A DNA stretch of 64,000 nucleotides from Betaproteobacteria bacterium Ga0077527 (GCA_001464815.1 LNDW01000021.1:206323-270322), one strand, 5' to 3'. Shown: positions 36,301-45,506, counted from the first letter of the stretch. Translations and numbers: made by a program. The notes: generated from the letters alone by a model not told the origin.

Positions 36301-36309
36301 ACCGGTGTT

Positions 36310-36753
36310 TCAGCGCAGTACCAGCACCGGTATTTTGGTGGCGGCGAGCACTTTCTGGGTTTCGCTGCCGATCAGCAGCTTGCTCAGGCCGCTGCGGCCA
36401 TGCGACGCCATCGCGATCAGGTCACATTTGTGTTTTTTCGCGGCCTTGACGATGGCATCGGCGGCGAAATCGCTGGCGACGTAAGAACCGCTGGCCTTGA
36501 CGCCCGCTGCTTTTGCCTGCCGGCATACGGCATCAAGCAGCTTGCCCACCCTTTCGCGGGTGCCCTTTTCAAAAACCGACGGGCTCACGAAATCGGGCGG
36601 AATGTAGTCGGAATAAATGATCGAGCGGTACGGCGGCGCGACGTGGAATACGGTGATCCTCGCGCCGCTGCTGCGGGCGATGCTGATGGCTTTCTTGACC
36701 GCGCGACCGGCGAGTGCGGAGCCGTCGGTCGGGACCAGGATGTTGCGGAACAT
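36310..36753 (-). CDS. Universal stress protein (UspA family)
   Basis: Single-domain Usp of 147 residues: ILVPTDGSALAGRAVKKAIS at the N-terminus, an internal DLIAMASHGRSGLSKLLIGS carrying the ATP-binding glycine motif, and the closing VLAATKIPVLVLR strand. It likely binds ATP. In other proteobacteria such genes next to cbb3 or Fnr-controlled genes are induced by oxygen limitation; here the near-consensus Fnr box at 36828 is shared with divergent ccoN, 75 bases before this start. Confidence 0.93.
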   Translation of the reverse strand: MFRNILVPTDGSALAGRAVKKAISIARSSGARITVFHVAPPYRSIIYSDYIPPDFVSPSVFEKGTRERVGKLLDAVCRQAKAAGVKASGSYVASDFAADAIVKAAKKHKCDLIAMASHGRSGLSKLLIGSETQKVLAATKIPVLVLR

Positions 36754-36827
36754 GATTGTCTCCTTGTCTGTGGTTGGGCAGTGTCTCTGCTACGGGATCA
36801 ATTTAGCCCCGGCCATCCGGCGCCGGC

Positions 36828-36841
36828 TTGACATAGATCAA
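36828..36841. promoter_or_regulatory. Near-consensus Fnr box between usp and ccoN
   Basis: TTGACATAGATCAA differs from TTGAT-N4-ATCAA at one base. The centre is 66.5 bases before the ccoN ATG; acting at -41.5 it would give a leader of about 25 bases. It may also serve the divergent usp gene. Confidence 0.75.
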
Positions 36842-36900
36842 AACGCGTCGCTGCCTTCCTGCCTATCCTGCGCGGGTCAGTCATCGTCACGGGAGACGCC

Positions 36901-38319
36901 ATGCAGGCGCAGGAACAATACAACTACACCGTTGTCCGCCAGTTCGCGCTGATGACCGTGGTCTGGGGCATCGTCGGCATGCTGGTCGGGCTGATCATTG
37001 CCGCCCAGCTGATCTGGCCTGATCTCAATCTTGCTTCCTGGCTGTCCTACGGACGGCTGAGGCCACTGCACACCAATGCGGTGATTTTTGCGTTTGGCGG
37101 CTCGGCGCTGTTCGCGACCTCGTATTACGTGGTGCAGCGCACCTGTCACGTGCGCCTGTTCGGTGACTGGCTGGCCTCCTTCACCTTCTGGGGCTGGCAG
37201 GCGGTGATAGTGCTTGCCGCCATCTCCTTGCCGCTGGGCATGACCAGCGGCAAGGAATATGCAGAGCTGGAATGGCCGATCGATGTGCTGATCACGCTGG
37301 TCTGGGTGTCGTACGCGGTGGTGTTCTTCGGCACCATCGCCAAGCGTCGGGTGTCGCACATCTATGTCGCAAACTGGTTCTTCGGCGCGTTCATCCTGAC
37401 GGTCGCCGTGCTGCACCTGGTCAACAGTGCGGCGATGCCGGTGTCGCTGACCAAGTCGTACTCGGCCTATGCCGGTGTGCAGGATGCGATGGTGCAGTGG
37501 TGGTACGGACACAACGCGGTGGGCTTTTTCCTGACCGCCGGCTTCCTCGGCATGATGTATTACTTCATCCCGAAACAGGCCGGGCGCCCGGTGTACTCGT
37601 ACCGGCTGTCGGTGGTGCACTTCTGGGCGCTGATCTTCACCTACATGTGGGCCGGCCCGCACCACCTGCATTACACCGCGCTGCCCGACTGGGCGCAGTC
37701 GATCGGCATGTTGTTCTCGCTGGTGCTGCTCGCACCCTCGTGGGGCGGCATGATCAACGGCATCATGACGCTGTCGGGGGCCTGGCACAAGCTGCGCACT
37801 GATCCGATCCTGAAATTCCTCGTTGTCTCGCTGTCCTTCTACGGCATGTCGACCTTCGAGGGGCCGATGATGTCGATCAAGACGGTGAATGCGTTGTCGC
37901 ACTACACCGACTGGACGGTGGGCCATGTCCACAGCGGCGCTCTGGGCTGGGTCGGCATGGTCACCATCGGCAGCCTCTATTACCTGATCCCGCGTCTCTA
38001 CGGACGCAGTGAAATGCACAGTATGCAGCTGGTCACGCTGCACTTCTGGGTGGCAACCATCGGCATCGTGCTTTACATCGCCGCGATGTGGATCGCCGGC
38101 GTGATGCAGGGCCTGATGTGGCGCGCCGTAAATCCCGACGGCACGCTGACCTATGCCTTTGTCGAGTCGGTGAAGGCGACCTATCCGTACTACGCGGTTC
38201 GCCTGCTCGGCGGGGTGCTGTATTTCGCCGGCATGTTGATCATGGCCTGGAATGTCATCAAGACGGTGGCCGGGCAGAAGCCGGCCGAGGCTGCGATTCC
38301 CGCCCCGGCCGCTGCCTGA
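36901..38319 (+). CDS. ccoN: cbb3-type cytochrome c oxidase subunit I
   Basis: Catalytic haem-copper subunit, 472 residues, twelve helices, reduces oxygen with high affinity. Ligand regions: [20 protein letters not shown] (low-spin haem b His), [23 protein letters not shown] (CuB His and active-site Tyr region), [15 protein letters not shown] (two CuB His), and [19 protein letters not shown] (haem His pair). All key His are present. It is the first gene of ccoNOQPGH, under a near-consensus Fnr box. Confidence 0.97.
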   Translation: MQAQEQYNYTVVRQFALMTVVWGIVGMLVGLIIAAQLIWPDLNLASWLSYGRLRPLHTNAVIFAFGGSALFATSYYVVQRTCHVRLFGDWLASFTFWGWQAVIVLAAISLPLGMTSGKEYAELEWPIDVLITLVWVSYAVVFFGTIAKRRVSHIYVANWFFGAFILTVAVLHLVNSAAMPVSLTKSYSAYAGVQDAMVQWWYGHNAVGFFLTAGFLGMMYYFIPKQAGRPVYSYRLSVVHFWALIFTYMWAGPHHLHYTALPDWAQSIGMLFSLVLLAPSWGGMINGIMTLSGAWHKLRTDPILKFLVVSLSFYGMSTFEGPMMSIKTVNALSHYTDWTVGHVHSGALGWVGMVTIGSLYYLIPRLYGRSEMHSMQLVTLHFWVATIGIVLYIAAMWIAGVMQGLMWRAVNPDGTLTYAFVESVKATYPYYAVRLLGGVLYFAGMLIMAWNVIKTVAGQKPAEAAIPAPAAA

Positions 38320-38337
38320 ACATTCGCTGAATATGCA

Positions 38338-38367
38338 TATAAACCATTGTTTTAATTGATAAATTTA
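38338..38367 (+). repeat. AT-rich 30-base motif, copy D (ccoN-ccoO gap)
   Basis: Reads TATAAACCATTGTTTTAATT then GATAAATTTA on the plus strand; it is the most divergent of the five copies. It lies within the operon, 13 bases before the ccoO ATG, so it could affect translation or RNA processing instead of starting transcription. Confidence 0.4.
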
Positions 38368-38380
38368 TAAAGACCTGACC

Positions 38381-38998
38381 ATGGACAGTTCCGGCCACGC
38401 AGTGATCGAAAAAAACATGGGCCTGCTGATCGTGCTGATCATCGTCGCCATCAGCTTCGGCGGCCTGGTCGAGATCGTGCCTTTGTTTTTCCAGAAGTCG
38501 ACAACCGAACCGGTGGCGGGCCTCAAGCCCTACACCGCGCTCGAGCTCTCGGGGCGCGACATCTACATCCGCGAGGGTTGCTACAACTGCCACTCGCAGA
38601 TGATCCGCCCCTTCCGCGCCGAGACCGAGCGTTACGGCCACTATTCCGTGGCCGGCGAGTTCGTCTATGACCATCCCTTCCAGTGGGGCAGCAAGCGCAC
38701 CGGGCCGGATCTTGCGCGCGTCGGCGGCCGCTATTCCGATGAATGGCACCGGGTGCACCTGATCAATCCGCGTGACCTGGTGCCGGAATCGAACATGCCG
38801 GCCTATGCCTGGCTCGCCACGGCACCGGCCGATGCTGAAGGCGCGCCTGCCAAGATGCGCGCGCTGCGCCGCCTCGGTGTGCCGTACAGCGATGCCGACA
38901 TTGCCGGAGCCAGCGATGCGGTCAAGGGCAGGACCGAACTCGAAGCACTGATCGCCTATCTGCAGGGCCTGGGCACGGCGCTGCGCAACGTGAGGTAA
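38381..38998 (+). CDS. ccoO: cbb3 oxidase monoheme cytochrome c subunit II
   Basis: Membrane-anchored cytochrome c of 205 residues. One N-terminal helix ([20 protein letters not shown]), then [26 protein letters not shown] with haem site CYNCH, and a Met in [16 protein letters not shown] as likely distal ligand. It passes electrons from CcoP to CcoN. Length and features are standard. The 61-base gap to ccoN is unusually AT-rich and carries motif copy D. Confidence 0.97.
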   Translation: MDSSGHAVIEKNMGLLIVLIIVAISFGGLVEIVPLFFQKSTTEPVAGLKPYTALELSGRDIYIREGCYNCHSQMIRPFRAETERYGHYSVAGEFVYDHPFQWGSKRTGPDLARVGGRYSDEWHRVHLINPRDLVPESNMPAYAWLATAPADAEGAPAKMRALRRLGVPYSDADIAGASDAVKGRTELEALIAYLQGLGTALRNVR

Positions 38999-39011
38999 GG
39001 TGGAAACAACC

Positions 39012-39170
39012 ATGGATATGAACGTTTTGCGCTCGCTGCTGACCGCGCTGATGTTTGCCGTGTTCATCGGCATCGTGTTCTGGGCCTGGAGCGGCCGCCG
39101 TCGCGCGGATTTCGACGCCGCCGCACGGCTGCCCCTGGATGACGACCATGCCGAAGGAGGGCGCCGGTAA
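39012..39170 (+). CDS. ccoQ: cbb3 oxidase small subunit CcoQ (FixQ)
   Basis: Membrane protein of 52 residues: one helix (SLLTALMFAVFIGIVFWAWS) followed by RRRADFDAAARLPLDDD, the typical CcoQ layout. It helps stabilise the CcoNO-P complex in other species. It starts 13 bases after ccoO, and its TAA stop shares one base with the ATG of ccoP (TAATG). Confidence 0.93.
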   Translation: MDMNVLRSLLTALMFAVFIGIVFWAWSGRRRADFDAAARLPLDDDHAEGGRR

Positions 39171-40084
39171 TGGCCGACTTTGTTCACGAAGCCTGGGGAA
39201 TTTACATCGCGATCATCACGCTGGCGAGTCTGGCTGCGTGCGCGGTTCTGTTGAGGCTGATGTCCACACGCAAGCTCGATCCGGGTGAAAATCCCGGCAC
39301 CACGGGCCACGTCTGGGACGAAGACCTCGAGGAATGGCACAACCCGATGCCGCGCTGGTGGATGTGGCTGTTCTACATCACCATCGTGTTCTCGCTGGTC
39401 TATCTTGTGCTGTATCCAGGCCTTGGCGCCTGGGGCGGCTATCTGGGCTGGACTTCAGCCGGCGAGTATCGCGAGGAGCAGAAGCAGGCCGCCGCGCGTT
39501 TTGGTCCGGTGATCGACCGCTTTTTGAAGCAGGATGTGGCCGTGATCGCCGCCGATCCGGAGGCGCGCGAGATCGGCCAGCGCCTGTTCCTGAATTACTG
39601 CGCGCAGTGCCACGGCTCCGACGCCGGCGGCTCGCGCGGCTACCCCAACCTGCGCGACGGCGACTGGTTGTGGGGCGGTTCGCCCGAGGCCATCCGCACC
39701 ACGCTGCTCGAGGGCCGCAAGGGCATGATGCCGCCGATGGGCGCCGCGGTCGGCGGTGCCGAGGATGTGCGCGATGTCGCGCATCACGTGCTGGCGCTGG
39801 CCGGGCGCACCCATGACAGCCTGCGCGCGCAGCGCGGCAAGCCCAAGTTCGCCACGGCCTGTGCGGCCTGCCACGGCGCCGAGGGCAAGGGCAACCAGCA
39901 GCTGGGCGCGCCCAACCTGACCGATGACATCTGGCTGCATGGCGGCACCGAGGCGGCGATCATCGAAACCATCGTCAAGGGCCGCATGAACGAGATGCCC
40001 GCGCACAAGGGTTTCCTCGACGAGGGCAAGATCCATCTGCTGACCGCCTACGTGCTCGGCATCTCCGGCCAGGCCGCGCGCTGA
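39170..40084 (+). CDS. ccoP: cbb3 oxidase diheme cytochrome c subunit III
   Basis: 304 residues: two N-terminal membrane helices (YIAIITLASLAACAVLLRLM and WMWLFYITIVFSLVYLVLY) linked by a stretch with HVWDEDLEEWHNPMPRWW, the CcoP hallmark, then two cytochrome domains with haem sites CAQCHGSDAGG and CAACHGAEGKGN. It receives electrons from soluble cytochromes such as the pair at 3869-4591. Two-helix CcoP is one of the two known architectures. It is followed immediately by ccoG. Confidence 0.97.
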   Translation: MADFVHEAWGIYIAIITLASLAACAVLLRLMSTRKLDPGENPGTTGHVWDEDLEEWHNPMPRWWMWLFYITIVFSLVYLVLYPGLGAWGGYLGWTSAGEYREEQKQAAARFGPVIDRFLKQDVAVIAADPEAREIGQRLFLNYCAQCHGSDAGGSRGYPNLRDGDWLWGGSPEAIRTTLLEGRKGMMPPMGAAVGGAEDVRDVAHHVLALAGRTHDSLRAQRGKPKFATACAACHGAEGKGNQQLGAPNLTDDIWLHGGTEAAIIETIVKGRMNEMPAHKGFLDEGKIHLLTAYVLGISGQAAR

Positions 40085-40085
40085 C

Positions 40086-41504
40086 ATGTCCTCGCCGCAG
40101 CAGCCTCCGGCGGCAGGCACGACCGAGCCGCTGGAGGCTTCGCTTTACGAGATCCGCAAGAAGATCTATCCGCGCGCCGTCAGCGGCTGGTTCGCCGGCT
40201 GGCGCGTGGCCCTGGTGCTGGCGACCCAGATCGCGTTTTATGGCGGCGCCTGGCTGACCTGGAACGACCGCCAGGCCATCCTGTTCGACCTGGTCTCGCG
40301 CAAGTTCTACATCTTCGGGCTGGTGTTCTGGCCGCAGGATTTCATTTTCCTGACGGCGCTGCTGATCATATCGGCGTATGCGCTGTTCCTGTTCACCGCG
40401 GTGGCGGGAAGGCTGTGGTGCGGCTATGCCTGCCCGCAGACGGTGTACACCGAGATCTTCCTGTGGATCGAGCGCATGGTCGAAGGCGACCGCGTGCAGC
40501 GCATGCGCCTGGACCAGCAGGCGGCAGGCGCGCGCAAGGTCGGCCTCAAGGCCGCCAAGCATGGCATCTGGATCGCGCTCGCCCTTTGGACCGGCTTCAC
40601 CTTTGTCGGCTATTTCACGCCGATCCGGACGCTGGCGGGCTCGTTTGCGTCCTGGACTCTCGGGCCCTGGGAAACCTTCTGGATCTTTTTCTACGCCTTC
40701 GCCACCTACGGCAACGCCGGCTGGATGCGCGAGCAGGTGTGCAAGTACATGTGTCCCTACGCGCGCTTCCAGAGCGTGATGTTCGATCCCGACACACTGG
40801 TCATCACCTACGACGCCCAGCGCGGCGAGCCGCGCGGATCGCGCGGACGCAAGGCTGATCCGAAGGCGATGGGGCTGGGCGATTGCGTGGACTGCAACGT
40901 CTGCGTGCAGGTCTGTCCGACCGGCATCGACATCCGCAAGGGACTGCAGTACGAGTGCATCGGCTGCGCTGCCTGCATCGACGGCTGCAACCAGGTGATG
41001 GACAAGATGGGCTACGCCCGCGGCCTGATCCGGTACTCGACCGAGAATGCGGTCAACGGCAAATATGCGGATGGCGACATTCCGCGTCATGTCGCGCGGC
41101 CGCGGGTGCTGGTTTATGTCGTGCTTCTGGGGCTGATCATAGCCGCGTTTTTTGGCGGGCTGTGGCTGCGCAGTCCGCTGAAGGTGGATGTGATGCGCGA
41201 CCGGGGCGCGATGGTGCGTGATGCCGCCGGCGGTCGCCTTGAAAACGTCTATCGCCTGCAGTTCATCAATGCCGATGAGGCGCCGCGGCGTTATGTTGTC
41301 GAGGCCAGCGGCCTGCCCGGGCTGGAGGTGGTGCTGCCGCAGGCGATCGAAGTGCCTGCGGCCAGCACCCGGGCGTACCCGGTGCTTCTGCGGCTCAACC
41401 CGGCGGGTATTGCCACCGGTTCGCATCCGGTGACTTTTCATGTCAGAGATGCCGACCGGCCTGAAGTGCGGGCTGACGAAAGCTCGCGTTTTTACATCCG
41501 TTAA
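40086..41504 (+). CDS. ccoG: Cytochrome oxidase accessory protein CcoG (FixG/RdxA)
   Basis: Membrane iron-sulfur protein of 472 residues that acts as a cupric reductase in cbb3 assembly in other species. After two to three helices comes CGYACPQTVYTEIF; then CKYMCPYARFQ; then two ferredoxin motifs (CVDCNVCVQVCPTGID, CIGCAACIDGCNQVMDKM). The C-terminal third is a periplasmic Ig-like domain (LNPAGIATGSHPVTFHV). It lies one base after ccoP, in the standard ccoNOQP-GH order. Confidence 0.97.
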   Translation: MSSPQQPPAAGTTEPLEASLYEIRKKIYPRAVSGWFAGWRVALVLATQIAFYGGAWLTWNDRQAILFDLVSRKFYIFGLVFWPQDFIFLTALLIISAYALFLFTAVAGRLWCGYACPQTVYTEIFLWIERMVEGDRVQRMRLDQQAAGARKVGLKAAKHGIWIALALWTGFTFVGYFTPIRTLAGSFASWTLGPWETFWIFFYAFATYGNAGWMREQVCKYMCPYARFQSVMFDPDTLVITYDAQRGEPRGSRGRKADPKAMGLGDCVDCNVCVQVCPTGIDIRKGLQYECIGCAACIDGCNQVMDKMGYARGLIRYSTENAVNGKYADGDIPRHVARPRVLVYVVLLGLIIAAFFGGLWLRSPLKVDVMRDRGAMVRDAAGGRLENVYRLQFINADEAPRRYVVEASGLPGLEVVLPQAIEVPAASTRAYPVLLRLNPAGIATGSHPVTFHVRDADRPEVRADESSRFYIR

Positions 41505-41520
41505 TGAAGAGGAAACCGTC

Positions 41521-42024
41521 ATGTCCGTGAATACATTGCCCTGGTACCGCGAGCCGTGGCCCTGGCTGTTGATGGCGGGGCCGGTGCTGGTGATCATCGC
41601 CGGTGTGATCACCACCTGGATCGCGGTGGTCAGCAGCGATGGTCTGGTCACCGATGATTATTACAAGCAGGGGCTGGCCATCAACCAGACGCTGGACCGC
41701 GGGGCGCTGGCGGTGCGTCGCGGCTACCGTGGCGAGCTGCATTTCGGGGAGGGGCGGAACGTCACGCTGAACCTGGGCGCGTCGGCCGATGCGCCGCGAC
41801 CGGAACTTCTTCGGTTGCGCGTGGTGCATCCGACCCGTGCCGGGCGTGATGCACTGGTGCTGCTGCGCCGTGGCAAAGATGGCAGCTATCTCGGGGTGGT
41901 GCCGGAATTGGCTGCCGGACGCTGGCTGCTGGTGCTGGAAGACGCGGATGCCACCTGGCGCATCGATGGGGAGTTGAAGCATCCGGAGCAGGCCGGCACC
42001 ACGCTGGCCGCGAACCGGCGCTGA
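41521..42024 (+). CDS. ccoH: FixH/CcoH family cbb3 assembly protein
   Basis: Protein of 167 residues with an N-terminal helix (WPWLLMAGPVLVIIAGVITT), then SSDGLVTDDYYKQGLAINQTLDR, the conserved FixH signature, and a periplasmic beta-rich domain. The ATG at 41521 has GAGGAAA upstream; an upstream frame exists but overlaps ccoG. FixH takes part in cbb3 maturation, possibly with CcoI, which lies elsewhere in this window. Confidence 0.93.
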   Translation: MSVNTLPWYREPWPWLLMAGPVLVIIAGVITTWIAVVSSDGLVTDDYYKQGLAINQTLDRGALAVRRGYRGELHFGEGRNVTLNLGASADAPRPELLRLRVVHPTRAGRDALVLLRRGKDGSYLGVVPELAAGRWLLVLEDADATWRIDGELKHPEQAGTTLAANRR

Positions 42025-42046
42025 AACCACGCAAGAGGAGGAAGTA

Positions 42047-42196
42047 ATGGCCTGGCAACTGCTGGTAAGTTCGGATTTTGGCCTGTTCAGCCTGGTGACG
42101 ATCCTTCTGGTGATCGCGATTGGCGTCGGTTTCTGGTGGTTCTTCCGCAGCCGTATCGCCGAAGAGGATGAGCAGGGCGGCAGGAAAGGAGGCTAG
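42047..42196 (+). CDS. Small membrane protein, DUF3149-like
   Basis: Protein of 49 residues: MAWQLLVSSDFGLFSLVTIL, then a helix continuing to GFWWFFRSRIAEEDEQ and a Gly/Lys tail. AGAGGAGG lies 6 bases before the ATG. It resembles the DUF3149 family of tiny single-helix proteins from betaproteobacteria, function unknown. Its place in the tail of the cco operon (22 bases after ccoH, 3 before the next small gene) suggests a link to cbb3 assembly or stability, comparable to CcoQ in build. Confidence 0.75.
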   Translation: MAWQLLVSSDFGLFSLVTILLVIAIGVGFWWFFRSRIAEEDEQGGRKGG

Positions 42197-42199
42197 GAA

Positions 42200-42421
42200 G
42201 TGGGCAAACAACTGATGTGGATACTGTGGCCGTCGTTCCTGGTCGGCGGCATCGCCGTGGGCGTGTTTTTCACGCTGATCGACCCGCAGGAGCTGTACCT
42301 GCTCGGGCAACCGGTGCACTGGTCGCCAACCGCGGTCTATTCAACGGGATTTTTCCTGTTCTGGGCGGTGGCCGCGGCGTCGAGTGCGCTGACCAGTTAC
42401 CTGCGGCACACTGAAAAATAA
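42200..42421 (+). CDS. Small two-helix membrane protein of unknown function
   Basis: 73 residues with two predicted helices (LMWILWPSFLVGGIAVGVFF and FFLFWAVAAASSALTSYL). GTG start with GGAGG 8-12 bases before it. The gene ends 7 bases from the convergent fnr stop. Not a family I can name with certainty; it may be an additional cbb3-associated factor, judged only on position and size. Confidence 0.7.
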   Translation: MGKQLMWILWPSFLVGGIAVGVFFTLIDPQELYLLGQPVHWSPTAVYSTGFFLFWAVAAASSALTSYLRHTEK

Positions 42422-42427
42422 CGGTGT

Positions 42428-43180
42428 TCAGTTGCGGCAGCCCTGGGGGCTGACCAGCTCGCGCAAGGACTCGATTTTAAGGATGCGCAGATGCTTGTTC
42501 TGCACCGCGATCAGACCCTGGGCCTGGAAGCCGGACAGCGTGCGGCTGACGGTTTCCAGTTTGAGGCCGAGGTAGCTGCCGATTTCCTCGCGTGTCATGC
42601 GCAGGTTGAATTCGAGCGGCGAGTAACCACGCGCTTCAAAGCGCTGGGACAGATTGAGCAGGAAGGCGGCGAGACGCTCTTCGGCGCGCATGCTGCCGAG
42701 CAGCAGCATCACGCCGTAGTCGCGCGCGATCTCGCGGCTCATGATGCGGTGAAAGTGCTGTTGCAGCGAGGGGATGTTGCGCGACAGAGCCTCAAGATCC
42801 TTGAGCGGGATTTCGCAGGCCTCGCTGTCTTCGAGCGCGACAGCATCACACAGATGCTGGCTGGTGCCGATGGCGTCCATGCCCATCAGGTCGCCCATCA
42901 TGTGAAAGCCGGCAACCTGCTCGCGGCCGTCGTCATGCAGCACGCTGCTTTTCATGAAGCCGGAGCGGATCGCGTACAGCGAATTCAGGCTGCTGCCGGC
43001 GCGAAACAGATATTCGCCGCGCTTCACCGGGCGGCGGCGGTCGATCAGTTGATCGACCGTCTTCAGTTCGGCCTCGTTGAGGCCGGCGGGCAGGCACAGC
43101 TCCTGCAGGCTGCAGGTTGAACAGGCGGTTTTCAGGCGGTCGACTTCGACGACGCGCAGGCGGGTGGCCGTTTTCGGCAT
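42428..43180 (-). CDS. fnr: Fnr-type oxygen-sensing regulator
   Basis: Crp/Fnr regulator of 250 residues with the oxygen-labile [4Fe-4S] ligand pattern: CSTCSLQELC (C-X2-C-X5-C) near residues 20-29, plus a fourth Cys in SQHLCDAVAL. The effector domain has YLFRAGSSLNSLYAIRSGFMK and GFHMMGDLMGMDAI; the DNA-binding helix is MTREEIGSYLGLKLETVSRT with E-x2-SR. The start MPKTATRL fits the family; the frame is open upstream into hemN territory. It would activate the four anaeroboxes in this window. Its own upstream gap holds one at 43254. Confidence 0.95.
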   Translation of the reverse strand: MPKTATRLRVVEVDRLKTACSTCSLQELCLPAGLNEAELKTVDQLIDRRRPVKRGEYLFRAGSSLNSLYAIRSGFMKSSVLHDDGREQVAGFHMMGDLMGMDAIGTSQHLCDAVALEDSEACEIPLKDLEALSRNIPSLQQHFHRIMSREIARDYGVMLLLGSMRAEERLAAFLLNLSQRFEARGYSPLEFNLRMTREEIGSYLGLKLETVSRTLSGFQAQGLIAVQNKHLRILKIESLRELVSPQGCRN

Positions 43181-43253
43181 GGCTCTATGAATATCAGTGT
43201 GTCGGGACTGGTTCGAGGATGGTTCCAATTTACGCCAAAATCCTGACGCTCGC

Positions 43254-43267
43254 TTGATCTGGGTCAA
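43254..43267. promoter_or_regulatory. Near-consensus Fnr box between fnr and hemN
   Basis: TTGATCTGGGTCAA differs from the anaerobox consensus at one base. It is centred 74.5 bases before hemN and 80.5 before fnr, so it may activate hemN and autoregulate fnr. Confidence 0.75.
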
Positions 43268-43334
43268 AAACCGGCACCGGACAGGTGGCGACAATGGCGC
43301 CAAAGATGTTTTCCGTCGCTGATACGTCCAAAGC

Positions 43335-44744
43335 ATGAACAACCGAAATTCCGCGCCCGATCCGCTGCCCGTCGAGGTTGATCTCGACCTGATCCGCCGC
43401 CTTGATCGCAACGGTCCACGATACACCTCGTATCCCACTGCCGACCGTTTTGTCGAGGCCTTTGATGCTGAGGCATACCGTTCCTGGGTGGGCCGGCGCA
43501 ACATCGGCGGCATCCGCCGCAGCCTCTCGGTCTACATTCACCTGCCGTTCTGCAGCACCGTATGTTTCTATTGCGCCTGCAACAAGGTGGTGACGCGCAA
43601 CCGCGCCAAGGGCGAAAAATATCTCGACTATCTGCTGCGCGAGATTGATCTGCAGGCCCCCCTGTTCGCGGCTGACCGCGGCGTGGAGCAGATGCACTGG
43701 GGCGGCGGCACCCCGACTTTTTTCAGCATTGATCAACTCAGTCTGTTGTTTGACGCGTTGCGTCGTCATTTCACGTTCTCGCCGGATGGCGAGTATTCGA
43801 TTGAAATCGATCCGCGCAGCGTCGACCCGGCGGCGATGCGCGGACTGCGCGGGATGGGATTCAACCGGGTGAGCCTCGGCGTGCAGGATTTTGACCCCGG
43901 GGTGCAGCGCGCGGTGAACCGAATCCAGGACGAGGCGCAGACGCTGGCGATCATTGACTCAGCGCGTGATTCGGGCTTTGCCTCGGTCAACGTCGACCTG
44001 ATCTACGGCCTGCCGAAACAGAATCTGCTGAGCTTCAACCGTACCCTGAGCCGGGTGATCTCGGCGGCACCCGACCGCATCGCGGTCTACAACTACGCTC
44101 ATCTGCCCACGCGCTTCAAGCCGCAGCGGCGCATCGCCGAGGCCGATCTGCCGATGCCGGAAACCAAGCTCAAGCTGCTGGGACTTGCGGTGCAGCGGCT
44201 GACGGATGCCGGCTATGTCTACATCGGCATGGATCATTTTGCGCGTCCGGACGACTCACTCGCCGTTGCTCAGCGCCACGGCCATCTGCATCGCAATTTC
44301 CAAGGCTACTCGACACATGCCGAATGTGATCTGCTGGCGCTGGGCGTGTCCTCGATCGGGGCCATCGGCCCGACCTACAGCCAGAACCATCGCGAGCTTG
44401 AGGATTACTACGATGCCATCGACCGCGGCCAGTTGCCGGTGGCGCGCGGCATGGAACTTTCGGCCGACGACCTGCTGCGGCGCGCGGTTATCCAGGCGCT
44501 GTGCTGCCAGTTCCAGGTTTCGAAGCGTTCGGTCGGCATTGCCTACCTGCTGGATTTCGACAAATACTTTGCACGCGAGCTGGAGGAGCTGCGAAGCCTC
44601 GCTGCCGACGGGCTGGTTTTCATCGACGACGAGTGGATCCAGGTCACGCCGCGCGGGCGGATGCTGATCCGCAATGTGTGCATGGTGTTCGACCGCTACC
44701 TGCAGCGCGAGCGCGAGACCATGCGTTATTCGCGCGTGATCTGA
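43335..44744 (+). CDS. hemN: Oxygen-independent coproporphyrinogen III oxidase
   Basis: Radical SAM enzyme of 469 residues that decarboxylates coproporphyrinogen III without oxygen, supplying haem under anoxia. N-terminus RLDRNGPRYTSYPTADRF; radical SAM cluster HLPFCSTVCFYCACNKVV (C-X3-C-X2-C); HWGGGTPTFFS; IYGLPKQN; MDHFARPDDSLAVAQ. These fit true HemN, not the HemW type. It is divergent from fnr, with an Fnr box between them; a TauE/SafE-like gene follows after 4 bases. Confidence 0.96.
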   Translation: MNNRNSAPDPLPVEVDLDLIRRLDRNGPRYTSYPTADRFVEAFDAEAYRSWVGRRNIGGIRRSLSVYIHLPFCSTVCFYCACNKVVTRNRAKGEKYLDYLLREIDLQAPLFAADRGVEQMHWGGGTPTFFSIDQLSLLFDALRRHFTFSPDGEYSIEIDPRSVDPAAMRGLRGMGFNRVSLGVQDFDPGVQRAVNRIQDEAQTLAIIDSARDSGFASVNVDLIYGLPKQNLLSFNRTLSRVISAAPDRIAVYNYAHLPTRFKPQRRIAEADLPMPETKLKLLGLAVQRLTDAGYVYIGMDHFARPDDSLAVAQRHGHLHRNFQGYSTHAECDLLALGVSSIGAIGPTYSQNHRELEDYYDAIDRGQLPVARGMELSADDLLRRAVIQALCCQFQVSKRSVGIAYLLDFDKYFARELEELRSLAADGLVFIDDEWIQVTPRGRMLIRNVCMVFDRYLQRERETMRYSRVI

Positions 44745-44748
44745 CGTC

Positions 44749-45501
44749 ATGGCCCTCGACGGCTGGCTGCAGGTGATGATGCTTGCCGCGCTGACAGCCG
44801 GATTGCTTGGTGGTGCGCACTGCGCAGCGATGTGCGGTGGCATTGTCGGGCTGACCTGCGCGCCGGGGCCTGACGGGCAGCGCAGCCTGCGGCGTACGCT
44901 GGCTTACCACGCCGGGCGCATTACCAGTTATGTCTGCGCCGGCGCGCTGGCAGGCGCCGCGGGCGAGGCCGGCATCGCATTGCGCGGCGGCGCACTGGCC
45001 CAGCACCTGCTGATGTTCATGATGGGGGCAACGCTGCTGGTGGTGGCACTGAATGTTGCCGGTTTCGCGCCGGTGACGCGGGGTGTCGAGGCTGCGGGTG
45101 CTGTACTGTGGCGCCGGATGCAGCCGTTGTCGCGGCGTTTTCTGCCGGTGCGCTCGGACTGGCAGGCGCTCGGTCTGGGGGCGGTCTGGGGCTGGCTGCC
45201 CTGCGGCATGGTTTACGCGGTGCTTCTCACCGCGCTGGCCTCGGGCAGTACGGTGCAGGGTGCGCTGCTGCTTGCTGCCTTTGGTCTCGGCACGCTACCC
45301 AATGTGCTTGCGATTGGTATCGCCTGGCAGGGGGCCCGGTCACGGCTGCGAAGGGGTGGTGACGGCGTGCGTTATGCCGCGGCGGTGCTGATCGCGGCGG
45401 TGGGCCTTTACGGCATGATCCATGTGCTGCAACCTGCCGCGCAACAGCCCGGCAGCGCGTTATGCCGCTATCTGCCGGGGCTGGCCGAACTGATCCGGTG
45501 A
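44749..45501 (+). CDS. TauE/SafE-type membrane protein (DsbD_2-like)
   Basis: Inner-membrane protein of 250 residues with about six helices: LLGGAHCAAMCGGIVGLTC at the N-terminus, which holds the HC-x3-C signature, and GLGAVWGWLPCGMVYAVLL in the middle, with AFGLGTLPNVLAIG. This variant (often called sulfite exporter TauE/SafE or UreH-like) regularly lies beside cbb3 assembly genes. The Cys/Met-rich first helices suggest copper or thiol chemistry, but transport substrate is unproven. Four bases separate it from hemN. Confidence 0.85.
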   Translation: MALDGWLQVMMLAALTAGLLGGAHCAAMCGGIVGLTCAPGPDGQRSLRRTLAYHAGRITSYVCAGALAGAAGEAGIALRGGALAQHLLMFMMGATLLVVALNVAGFAPVTRGVEAAGAVLWRRMQPLSRRFLPVRSDWQALGLGAVWGWLPCGMVYAVLLTALASGSTVQGALLLAAFGLGTLPNVLAIGIAWQGARSRLRRGGDGVRYAAAVLIAAVGLYGMIHVLQPAAQQPGSALCRYLPGLAELIR

Positions 45502-45506
45502 ACCGT

